A stretch of DNA of 64,000 nucleotides from Limonium bicolor (Eukaryota > Streptophyta > Magnoliopsida > Caryophyllales > Plumbaginaceae), in the NCBI GenBank assembly GCA_023374045.1, contig CM041783.1:124435503-124499502 (forward strand). Reading direction: 5' to 3'. This document shows, in pieces, positions 46,128 through 56,606 of this stretch (positions are counted from its first letter, which is position 1; every line of letters starts with the position of its first letter). Both the position numbers and the translations under genes were made by a program. The notes under the pieces are model-generated. The model saw nothing but the letters and a program-made list of their open reading frames with translations, did no database searches and was not told where the DNA came from.

Positions 46128-46973
46128 AATTAACTACCTTAATGTACATCCTTAATGTTTATAGAATTGAGGATGGGTAATTAAATGAAAGAAAACCAAA
46201 ATTTGTGCTTGAAATGTATTTGGTTGATTTGAGAGAGAATTATGAAATTGTGTTGATTTAAGGGCCTAAGTACCATTGCAATGAGATTTTGAGCTATATT
46301 GTTGTTGGATGAATTTTGAATGGGTTATTGTGTGCTGGTAGGACCCTTTATGGGTGTTTGGTTTTGGATTGATTTAGGTGAGAAATGATGCTTTGGGCAA
46401 TGTTAATATTGTAGGGAAGTTATGGCAAAATTTTGGTAGAAACATGAGTGGTTTAGGAGATGTTGTGAGCTTGAGGATAACCTAGGAATTTACTAGGTGT
46501 TGAAAGATATTCACTTGTTATAGATAACCACCCTAGGAAGGCTGGATGAAGGATGGGAGTTTTATGCAAAAACTGTAGCAAAATGTTGTAGGAAAAGTCA
46601 TGAATTTTGCTAGTAAGGAACTATAGTGTTTAACTTGTGAAACAATGAATGGACTTGGGTATAGATTATGCAAATGTCTAGGAAGGTGTGATGATGGTCA
46701 ATAAGTGATTTGGTAAGGTGGTAGGAGGTTGGAAACTATCAAGAAGAAGTTAGAAGTGCATTAGTGTGCAAAGTGCAAAATATGGGAATTGAAATTTATG
46801 AAATTGAGCAAGAATTGGAGTAAGGGTTTGACCAATGATTTAAGGAGTTTTAAAGAGTGTTTTAGTGTGTTTAAACATGTTAGAAAAAATGTGAAAGGAT
46901 TAGGAAAGATTGGGTGTGAATTTGGAGTTGAAATGGAATTGAAAAACTACAATTTGACAGCTTTTTAGTAGGG

Positions 46974-47160
46974 TCCGGGACTTGGTCCTTGGACAAAGTC
47001 CTGGACCACCCTTAAATTTGTGCCAAGAGTCACCATCCACACTTGGTCCGGGACTTAGGTTGGTCATAAGGTCCCGGACCACCCCCATTTTTGTGCCGAA
47101 AGTTTGCTTCCTAATTGGTCCGGGACTTAGGGTATGGACCAAGTCCCGGACCACCTCCAG
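46974..47160. repeat. GGTCCGGGAC hairpin array, three units of ~70 bp
   Basis: GGTCCGGGACTT (47117-47128) pairs with AAGTCCCGGACC (47141-47152): 12 bp perfect. GGTCCGGGAC with GTCCCGGACC at about 47045-47080 is a 10-bp stem. The first unit (46975-47010) is imperfect. Spacers share CCACC(C/T)..TTTGTGCC and TTGGTCC. Confidence 0.85.
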
Positions 47161-48377
47161 AATTCAACTGTGAGTGTTTTAAAGTGTCCAAATGATGGGG
47201 GATTGATTGGTAATAGTTTTAGATGATATTTAGGAGTTGTTTGGTGACTTGTAAAGGTCCTAAGAAGTATAAACAAGTGCTAGAAGTGAATGAGTAGTAA
47301 GAACATAAATTGACAAGAGTAAAACTAAGAATAACGGGACAACGGGGTAAGTACGGGAGTAGTAGTTATTTACCTACCGTAAAGTATTGATGTTAATAGA
47401 ACCATTTGACATGTAATCAGTGGTTCGAGAACAACCCGAAGAATGTAAGGTGACATGGTAGAGTAACCCATGGTGTAAGGTATGATTTTCTCATGCCTTG
47501 TATGCTAACGGTGTTACACTAATTTGTGTGCTTGTGTGTGTGCCGACTTAATCAAGATAAAAGCATGAAATATGTTCCATTGCTTGTTTGTATATCTTGA
47601 AGCATGATGTGTGCACTAACCACTTTGTATGATTGTGTGGCCTAACCTAGCATTGTAGACCGACTCATAGTTGAGTAACGGTCTGTTAGTGACTCGTAAA
47701 AAGAGTCGTTTCTCGAAATAACGAAAACATGGAACCAATCAAAAACTATCAAACCAAGAAACGATAATGCAACCTATAAACTCACTAGAAAGTGAGAGAG
47801 TTGTACGGGATTAGTAAACTCCCAATAACGGTGAGAGAACCGAATTGAAATAATCCATGAAACTAATAATAGTGGAAAGATAGAATGAACCTCTACTTAG
47901 AGGATGATGGTAGTTCTAAGAAAAGAACTCATGAGAAAAGTAAACACATATAAAGGACCCTCAAACTCCTTTAAAGATAGTCGATCCACAATATGAGGAT
48001 CCGACCTAATTTGAGAAAATGTCCCGAACATAAAAGTATTCGATAAGTTGGGTAAAACCTTAAATCTGAGAATACTAAACATTGAGTAATTCCCTAAGCC
48101 ATTAGATGTTATCGAGAGAGATACTTCTAGGCTAATCTATGAGATTGTGAAATAACTCCGAGAGAGGAGTTTTAGGAAATTGAGTAGTCCAGTAGAGAAA
48201 CGGACATTTGAGAATTTGAGGAGCCATGTGTATAGTCCTGTTTGATAGTCGAACCTTCCCACTATGCTAGACCTAGAGTAGGGTCGAAACCGGGGAAGTA
48301 TGACTTGAATTTGTAAGCCCGGTGGTGAGTCTTGTGTATGACTCAGCCCGGAGGTCATGGGTAATGACTTAAAAGAT

Positions 48378-48545
48378 ATCCCTTTGAGAATTTGAGATTG
48401 AGATTGAGAACTTAAGATTTGAGAATTTGATAAAAAGATTTGAGAATTGAACTTGAGAATTAAGACTTGAGAATAGAGTATTGAGATTGAGAATGGAAGA
48501 ACTTGAATTGAGATGAAGAATAAGAGCACTTGAGGAAGAGTAACC
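48378..48545. repeat. Degenerate TTGAGAAT/TTGAGATT repeat
   Basis: Irregular tandem of GAGATTGAGATTGAGAA and TTTGAGAATT units inside the giant LTR. Confidence 0.6.
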
Positions 48546-49245
48546 CAAGAAAATGGGTAAGACAATGAATGAGTAACAAAGGCATAGTGAGGTAGAAACC
48601 CTCGAGGCCTATGAGTAAGTTAATACTAGCTAACAAACTTGTTGACTTAGTGTGATTGTATTCCTTGTTGAATGCTTTTGAATGCGAGCATGTTTATTTA
48701 ATTAAAACGAACCGCATGTTCTCGACCAAGTAGTCGGCGTATCTCCGTTTGCACGCGGGGTATGCGAATTTCATATGCAACTTTTACTGAGCCCCTTGGG
48801 GCGCTGTTTTACTTTACAGGTACTTTGAAGCTGATCACCATCCGAGAGTGTAAGATGGGGTTGCTGTATAAGCATGGGTAGTTGGTTTAGGAATGTTGTC
48901 CTTATTTTTAATGATGAATTGTGAGTCCGAATTGTTATCGGCAGACTTGAGAATTGTAGATACTCAGTATAGAATGTAAGTGAGGATGTATTTGTATAAT
49001 ATGGAATTGAAGTTTGTATTTGGATTGAGATTTGAATAAGGAATGGAATGTATCGTTTGTATAGTGTACTCGGTATAGTAATTCATCAGACCAGTACAGT
49101 TTTGTATGGATTTGGCCTTGTTAGTCACGTGGGTGACAAACGGCATTGTATCACCCACCGTTGGTAGTTTGATTTCCACTGCTTTGATGTTGGTAATTGA
49201 GACAGATTAGGAGATAATGATTGGATTAGCGGTAAGGGTGTTACA

Positions 49246-51104
49246 AAAAGTGGTATGAAGTATCGCTCTGATGGTTGAAATACCGAGTTTAGGAAAATAC
49301 CGAGTTAGGAATTAGAGACTTAGGGCTAAGGGTTGAGTGTTAGTGTGAGAGGTACGCTAGTTAGGGACTTCCAGTGTGATCTGGATACCTACATAACCAT
49401 ACCCGCCCACCGCATTCCACGTTATAAAGATGGGACAAGAAGGCTAGAGAGATGGAAAAACCTCTCACACTCGGGTAAAACCCGATCTGGCAGTTACAAA
49501 TAAGCCTTGTAAGAGAAAGAACCTGTCATACGGTAGATTCCGAGAACTGGAAATTCCGAAGACGGTTCCCATTTGAATGACAATAACCGCACTAAATGGC
49601 GGGAGATTGATAATCCCAATCGTAGGATAACTAAATTTGTGGCACCATGGGGCGACGTGCTTTGCAGTCGCGAGAACCATGTGTAGCCAGCAAGAGGAAA
49701 GCATAACAGCACAATGAAGCGAAAAAGGCGGAGCACCAAGACCCGAGACAAGAGAGTCTGTAAACGTTTGATAATACCGGCAACAGTACACAACCGACTA
49801 AGGAATTAGTCAAGGTTGGATAACTCCTAACCTACAACGCCAAGAGGCAGTAATGCCCAGATAACATAGCACAAACAGCTACGAGAACATCTACAGAATA
49901 CCTTCCGATAGGACTACAAAGTGGAGCCTAAACGAGTCAACCTCGGTAACCACAGTAAAGGTGTGGGAACGAGCAATGAGGAAGGACGCAAACTAAGTAA
50001 CGGGAATCTCCAAGGATGGAGAAGCACCCGGATTAATGGCAATCATGTCAAGAACACCGAGAAGCTACTCAAGAAGTTGATCACTAAGATCAAAGATCAG
50101 TGGAAGAGCCAATAAGGCTACCATAACGGATGGAACAATGCCGTAAACGGTGTAAGCTAACCGAAAAACCGACTTACCCGCACATTTGCCAGGGCAAGTG
50201 CAGCAACAATAGGGTCATTTGGAAAACCTTCAACGACCGACAAGTACCTACTAAAGTACCACCATGATAGTGAAGCGAATATAGGATCACCAATCCTAAG
50301 AACTTGAAGAACAAAACCTTGGAAAGGCTAACGGCCTGACCATTGTATTAAGAACATACCAGTCGGCGAGAAGCTGGACTTGGTCAAGACCCCAGACACA
50401 GTAACACCATGAAATTTTTTCTTTCAAACACAGATTTTTCTTTCAAACACAAACTTTTCTTTTAAACCTCAATTTTTAAAACCAAACCAGAGAATCAAGG
50501 TAAGCTATCATAAAATGATGCAAGAGGAGTTGACAATAGAATACTTCACCTAGGCTTGCGATGAGCACTATGAGTGTACCAAAAACAGGATGTGGGACGA
50601 CTGCACTCCGAAGGAGCTTGCGGGCCTGACAGACCATTTGTGAGTTAGTCGGGTTAGTGGTAACGTACCAATAAGGTACCCCACGTATGTATACAAGTAG
50701 TGTGAGAAACACGGGAAGTAGTCAACTCCGTTCTACGGACAATGAAGTAAATTCAAACAAGAACAGTTGGATAACTCGGACGATCGAAGGAACTCAGATA
50801 AGCTCTCGAACCTAAAGGAGTCAACAACTCACTCCAAGAGAATGATTAAGAGTTAAGAAGTGTGAGAAGTCTCACACTAACAATTGAGTGAAGACATTGG
50901 ATATGTCTTAAGGATGTTGAAGCAATGCATGATTAGCTGGAATGAATACCCAGTCTAAACACACAAAGACGAATGCCTACATGAACACGCTGATTTTCAA
51001 TGGGTGAGGTAGAATACCCAGAGTGATCATATACGGTACCGGAGAATACCGTTCATCACCGAAGAGGATATCAAACCGGTCAAAAACATAAGAGAAGTAC
51101 CCAT
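49246..51104 (+). mobile_element. Degenerate internal region after the giant 5' LTR
   Basis: Begins AAAAG then TGGTATGAAGTATCGC, a possible decayed initiator-tRNA-Met PBS. I recognise no gag, RT or integrase motif in any frame. A small open frame at 49921-50115 (Lys-rich) is without known relatives. Includes three copies of TTTTCTTTCAAACACA near 50416-50465. Base composition is less AT-rich than the flanks, as for old coding sequence, but stops are frequent. It ends where another LTR starts at 51105. It could be a non-autonomous (LARD-like) internal region. Confidence 0.45.
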
Positions 51105-51149
51105 TGAAATATCCCTAATTAATTAAACATTTTTTAAACATATAATTAA

Positions 51150-51648
51150 GAGTAAATTACTCAGAACCCCCTTGAGGATTCGGGATATTACAGTTAACCC
51201 CCTTGTGTTTATCATAATTATTGGTAACCACCTCAAGGTTAAGGTATCTTTGACTACGAGGCCCCGAACTATAATTTTGTATAAAACAAGTTACTATGTG
51301 TTGACCTATTAGCTTAATCACATTAATAATGGGAGGCTGGACAACAAACTGCTTAATCAACATCATCTAACTCTCTCTCATCCCACTTTAGATGCATTTT
51401 CAAGGAAGGGTTGACATTTTTAGGAAAATAACAATGCAGATTAAGTAGTGTTTTTTTATCTAGCATGACCTTATTAATAATTAAGCTGATAGGTTAACAC
51501 ATAGTTAACTTCCTGATAACAGAGTTATAGTTCGGGGGCTAGTAGTCAAAGATACTAATAAGAGAGTGTGTTACCAGTAATTATGATAAACACAAGGGGT
51601 TAATGTGTAATATTCCTAAATCCTCAAGGGGGTTTGAGCAATTTAATC
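51150..51648. mobile_element. MULE-type MITE, 499 bp, 9-bp TSD TATAATTAA
   Basis: Terminal inverted repeats of about 30 bp: GAGTAAATTACTCAGAACCC at the left and, read from the right, GATTAAATTGCTCAAACCCC, continuing through CCTTGAGGATT. TATAATTAA lies on both sides (51141-51149 and 51649-51657). Nine-base duplication is characteristic of Mutator-like elements. No transposase is encoded. The subterminal part near 51242-51270 and 51536-51560 is also inverted (GACTACGAGGCCCCGAACT/AGTTCGGGGGCTAGTAGTC). Confidence 0.85.
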
Positions 51649-52905
51649 TATAATTAATTTAATTAAGGCCTAAAACATGCCTTAAAAATAAATTAAACAC
51701 AACAATGTTTGATAGAAAGCAAGAATTACACCCTTTGACCTTTTAGGGTGAAAAATAACCCAATGAAACTCTTAGGACCTAATACTTTTCCTAAGCATTA
51801 TAACTCATAACTAACTAAACACAAAAAACAGTTTCCAAGGGAAACCAAGCTCAGAAATCATTAGAATACAAAATGTGCTCTAAGCTTCCTTAAAGCATTT
51901 TTGTGAGATGTCTCCAAAATGAGTTTTCTTTGATTTTAGGGCCTTGAATACCCTTAAATATACTAAGTGACATAATGTACCACATTAGAATGCCTAATTC
52001 AAAGTTTTTCAAAAAAAAAAACAGAAATTGTGCATTGGTTTGTGAATAGTAACCAAATAGTGCAAAATAACACTTAAATCTCTTAATCTAGTCAATGGTC
52101 AATATTTCCCCTTGACCTTGACCATTATTTCCGCCAATTTAAGGCTCTTCCCAAGCTCGTAGCCGGACTCACTAGCAATTAAATGGACTCATCAAGTCTA
52201 CTTTATTAAAGTAATGATAATCCTCTCTTACGACATTAAGTAAACAAGACTTATCCATCCACCTTACCTGATCATTTCCGCCAGCTTAGGGTTTGCTTCA
52301 GCCTGGAGAGTTATCTTGACCAATGACCAATCTTCTGACTCATTTCCCTTATTAGTCGGTTTTCTTTCTTCCTTCATTCACCTTTCTTCTTCAGCCGTAA
52401 GCAACCCAAAACTCTCCTTTTTCTGCCTCCATAACCGTGAGCTACCACCCAACTTCCATGGCCAAGATCTCATGCACTAGGTAAGCTTCTATGACAATGA
52501 TCTGCTCATTCGTTTCCTCTCTTCTTCCTCTCTTCATTGAACCCAATCAACCCCATTTTCATCCAGCAACCAAGTCTAAGTTGGGGGTTAAAGAAGAGGG
52601 GTTTTCGGCTAGAACTAAGGGAAGAAAGGGAAGCAAGATCTAACACTTCCTTAAGGTAAAATCTTGCATGAAACTAGCCTACTTCTTCCTTCTCCATTCC
52701 GTAATATTTCCAGTTTTCCTTTGCTCTTTTCATGTAAAAATCAGAGGAGAACATCCAAGATTCATGTGGTAACAAGATCCAAGCAAAACACCCTTGTTTG
52801 ACCACTTACGGTAAGAAATTTTACCATGATTTCCTCTTGGTCCTACCGGTTATAATGCCTTGGTTAAGTGGTGGTTTAACACCTTCTTTTGCCCTTGAAA
52901 ATCAG

Positions 52906-52940
52906 GCGTGAATAGCCCTTAAGAACAGCTCCATACCAAG
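52906..52940 (+). other. Candidate 35-nt mini-exon
   Basis: Acceptor-like AAAATCAG and donor-like CCAAG|GTGAA bracket it. The equivalent segments are 2557-2591 (35 nt) and 58098-58133 (36 nt) in the sister LTRs, so length and both boundaries are conserved while the sequence has diverged. Confidence 0.4.
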
Positions 52941-54376
52941 GTGAAAATCATGCCTTTGTTAGGCTTAAACTTACTCCTTAATGATCTATATGATATATAA
53001 CTAATACATGCTCTTTTCCTTGCATAAAATGTTGCTGAAACCCTCTTGGAACTATGGGAATATTCTGCACAAAATGTGTAAAACAGATCCAAGTATAAAC
53101 CTTAGCAAAGTAAGTATTTTTACTCTAAATGATGTGTATATATTAAGCTTAAATGATTTAACACTTAAAACTAATTAAATTATGTATTAATTAGGCCGGG
53201 AGCCTAGGAGGTTTGGTGTTCTTTGTGACTCAACTTGGTAAGAAAACCTTACCTTATAATATATTATGGTTTTTATAAAATTCTGTTACATATATATATA
53301 TATATAAGCGTGGGGGTTAAAAGGGTTAAACAACTTAATTATGTATTAATCCTTTATAACATTTTTGGTAGTAGTTGTTTGAGTATTAATGACCTATAAG
53401 GTCAAGGGAATGATTTTAAAGGTTAAACATAATTTATAAAAACTTCTGGGTAGGTATGTTATAAACCGTGACATTATTATGTCATTTGAGACATTTATGT
53501 GTAATTTTATTCTATGCTAAATATTGTAATAAGGCCATGCATTTTTAGGCCATTTAATTTATGTAATTAAGTTTAAAATGAATTTAAGGTGGTAATTAAA
53601 CATTACCAAAATATTCTGGGGTTTTTCTGTAATAAAATAATTTTTGGGGCTAACCATAGGTTATAGCCGAAAATTGGATATTAAAACCTTATTTTATAAA
53701 TTATATAAAATTTAGTAAAGGTTTGTGGCAAAAATGTGATTTCGGAAAGACTATGGGGTCAAGCCGTAAAAACAAAACATTTGGTCAAACTGATAGTCAA
53801 TGGATCAATATAGACCATGTTAGGAGGTTTGACCAAATTTAATGTCATAAATACTTAAATTATGAACTTATAGTAACATATTAGATTAAATGTTAAGTTT
53901 ATAAAAATATTGGGGTACAAGAGGTAATTACCGAAAGTTAGGGTATAGATTGGTTAATATAATAGTTTATATCATAAGTATAAAGTTTGGGGATTTTTGG
54001 AGTTATAAGTGACTATATTGATAAAGTGTATAATATAGTTTTGTGACATATAGAAAGTATATAATATAAAGTGGGGTCAATATGTAAATAAGGAAAAATG
54101 TTTGGGGCGAAAAGGATTTTAAAAGCCGCAAGGGGTCTGTTTGAAATAAAACAATATAAAACTATAGGTTATATAAATAATAAATGTTAAAACCATATAA
54201 TATAACCTATATATATAACATAGGATAATATATGTGGTCATTGTGTAAATAAAGAAAATATTGTTGCTGGAAAATTAAACCAAACAGACCGAGGGTCTGT
54301 TCGGTAATATTGGAAAAAAATAACATATAAAACCATATGTTATAATTGTTATAATGTTTGGATGATATAATATATG

Positions 54377-55069
54377 TGTAACACCCTGGATTTTACCTCA
54401 AATGATAGCTTAAGAAAATACAAATCCATCGGCGCAAACGGAAGTCAAAACGGAGCTTGAACGAGCAAGTTATGGTCAAAACAGCACCATGTCCGAACGT
54501 GTGTCCGGACATCAACGTTCGGACACAAGTCGAGACTTTAGAAACCAAAAACAGACGGATGTCCGAACATCGATGCTCGGACGGATGTTTGGACGCCTTC
54601 GGAAATCAGAAACGCATAAAGTCCGAACATGTGTCCGAATGTCAAAGTTCGGACACAAGTCGAAGCAAAATCAGAGAAACAGATGGGTGTGTCCGAACAT
54701 TGATGCTCGGACAGATGTTCGGACACAGCCAAATGACGAAACCATTTGAAATCTTTCGGGGCCTGTCCGAACATGGATGTCCGGACGGACGTTTGGACAG
54801 GTCCCTAAGTGTAGTTTTAAAAGCGTAATAAGAAATCAAAAACCACCAAAGCACTTATATAAACCATAACATCAACATGGAAGACATTTAAATGGGGAAA
54901 TATTGCCAATAAGTACCTCGTCACCAAGCTCAAATTCCATAAGGTCAATTCGTAAACTGTCAAAATACTTATCAGTGAACACCATAATGAATGTAATCTC
55001 AAAACAGCAGCGGATTCAAAAACCTCCAGGGCATTACCGCCACACCCAATCCCCATGGGTGCTCAGGCT
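54377..55069 (-). mobile_element. Tekay-like LTR fragment
   Basis: Starts TGTAACACCCTGG (plus strand), as the chromovirus LTR starts TGTAACGACC, and contains GAAGTCAAAACGGAGCT.GAACGAGCAA as at 44631-44660, followed by a hairpin array. It therefore reads on the minus strand. It is cut at 55070 by the next element. AGGCT at 55065-55069 would be that element's target duplication, whose second copy lies beyond the window. Confidence 0.65.
54478..54800. repeat. GTCCGAAC hairpin array, five units of ~65 bp
   Basis: GTGTCCGAACAT (54689-54700) pairs with ATGTTCGGACAC (54715-54726): 12 bp perfect. TGTCCGAACGT with ACGTTCGGACA at about 54490-54524 is an 11-bp stem. Others: GTCCGAACAT with ATGTTTGGAC (about 54561-54593), and one each near 54620 and 54767. 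The loops contain GTCCGGACAT or GATGCTCGGAC. Frames rich in 'VRTxxRT' here are repeat artefacts. Confidence 0.85.
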
Positions 55070-56606
55070 TGAAATACCCCAAACTTAGATATGGTGTTTA
55101 AGTGATAAAATAAGATATAAGGAGGCTAAATAATGCCTTAGAAACATTAAGAAACATTTTTAATCAAAGAAAACATAAGGAAACACCAAAAGAGCAGTTT
55201 AAGCAAAAACATGCTCTAAGCTTGGAGAGACTTGGGTGAGCACCCAAATATTGTTCTAAGACCTTAGTAATATCCTAATGGTCATTTTAAGCCAATTACC
55301 AAAGAAAATTAAGCTCAAAAACAAGTTAAAACATAAATTGTGCTTTAAGGACTCTTAAAACACATTTTTGAAAAATTGTCTTAGAAAGGGTTTTGAGTGG
55401 CTAAATGTCCATGATTACTCCTTAATTAACTTGTGTACTAATTAGTATCACATTAGGAAGTCTAAATCAATGGGAAATCAAAATTTTCACAAATATGTGC
55501 ACTAATTTGTGAATAGTAACCAAATAGTGCCTAGTTTAGTCTTTAATCAATTAAGTCTAATTAATTGGTCAAACAAGACCATGACCAGCCTAATTAATGA
55601 GGGGGCCGGTTTTCTAAGGGTGTGAGTCACCAAGAGTAGCCAATTAATGTTAGAAGAGAAAAGAGAAAAGTAAGTTGTTACTATTTGCTTTTAAGGAATC
55701 AAATATCTTATATGCCATCTCTCTCCTCCTTTCTTCATTCTTCATCTTCTCCATCGATTTCTTTTGCTCTCTTTCCTCTCTTTCACGTAAGAAGACAACT
55801 CCATGCTAGCTCCATCTTCTTCTGCCCACATCTTGCTCATTTAAGCTCCAAAATCAAAACCAAGCACATATATCTCTTAGTTAGCTCAAGCTCTTCCTTT
55901 CTACCTTTTCAAAACTTCAAGAGCCTCATTTTGGAGCCAAGGCAAACGCCATTAGAGGAGGAAACTCAAGCTTGGAGACTCCATTAGCTTCTCCATTCTC
56001 TTAAGGTAAAGAATATGTAAGAAAAATGAAGTTCCCATCATTTCTTCACATGTCCGAAAATTATCACTCATGGGGCTTCATTGTTATGCCTTGTTCTAGC
56101 TTGTTTCTACTATCCAAGGGATAAAGGAGGTCCTTCTTTACTCATATCCAAGCTTGTCTTGAGAAACCAAGGTAAAACAATCAATTTAATACCTTAAGCA
56201 CATTTTTAACCTACGGTTTGTTCCTTAAGGTTAATGTATTATCTAGCACTCATTGGAGTCATTGAATATTGGTTAGAACATTGGCAAGGAGAACTTGGTT
56301 GGTGACCGAGAATGTTCAAGGAAAAAGTCTAAGGAGGAAAGTTTGTGAGCTTGTAAAAGAACAAGGTAAATTACTTACCTTAGGGTGTTCTATTGTTTAA
56401 GGGGATGGGATTTAGATAGGTGATGAGTTTAGTGTAGAGTTTACATTGGGAAAGAACTATAAAAACCTAGGAGAAACAATGACTATACTTGTGAACTTGT
56501 GACTAAGGAGCAAATGAGAAAAGGAGATAGTTTAAGAATGTCAAGGTGAATTATAAGAACATTTAAATTGCAATGGGAGCCTTGTTGTGTGTATTTGCAG
56601 GTCTAA
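55070..56606 (+). mobile_element. Giant LTR, 5' part (interrupted)
   Basis: TGAAATACCCCAAACTTAG start. It resembles 44812 in layout: CT-rich leader near 55710-55770, donor-like sites after 56005, 56171 and 56365. It is split at 56607 by a copy of the 884-type LTR and resumes at about 62010, where the GGGCCTAAGTGCCA..GCAAT block matches GGGCCTAAGTACCATTGCAAT at 46262. The 3' end is beyond the window. Confidence 0.65.

Larger units (their letters stand above)
44812..49245 (+). mobile_element. Giant 5' LTR (4434 bp) of a further element
   Basis: TGAAATACCCCAAAC to GGGTGTTACA. It resembles the solo LTR at 40140 in the first 400 bases (GGGAACAA.TCCCGAAGAAAACGG, GCGTTTTTCGAG) and in the 3' block (48710-48820 and 49100-49245). 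The bases before (CATGT) and after (AAAAG) differ, and a PBS-like sequence follows, so it is a 5' LTR and not a solo LTR. Holds a CA microsatellite (about 45369-45389), a TATA box, donor ladder, hairpin array and TTGAGAAT repeats. Confidence 0.75.
51105..54376 (+). mobile_element. Giant LTR fragment of the 884/56607 family
   Basis: TGAAATATCCCTAATTAATTAAACA start; then, after a MITE, ATTAAGGCCTAAAACATGCC and CACCCTTTGACC.TTTAGGGT match 884 onward and 56607 onward. Donor-like sites after 52480, 52655, 52810, 52940, 53109 and 53237 follow the family spacing. It stops at 54376 where a TGTAACACCC LTR starts; the 3' block is missing. Confidence 0.7.

Noticed and set aside
49465..49813. Three minus-strand frames of 60-108 codons with hydrophobic segments
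   Set aside because: Overlapping in different phases, no recognisable family, located in a degenerate retroelement interior.
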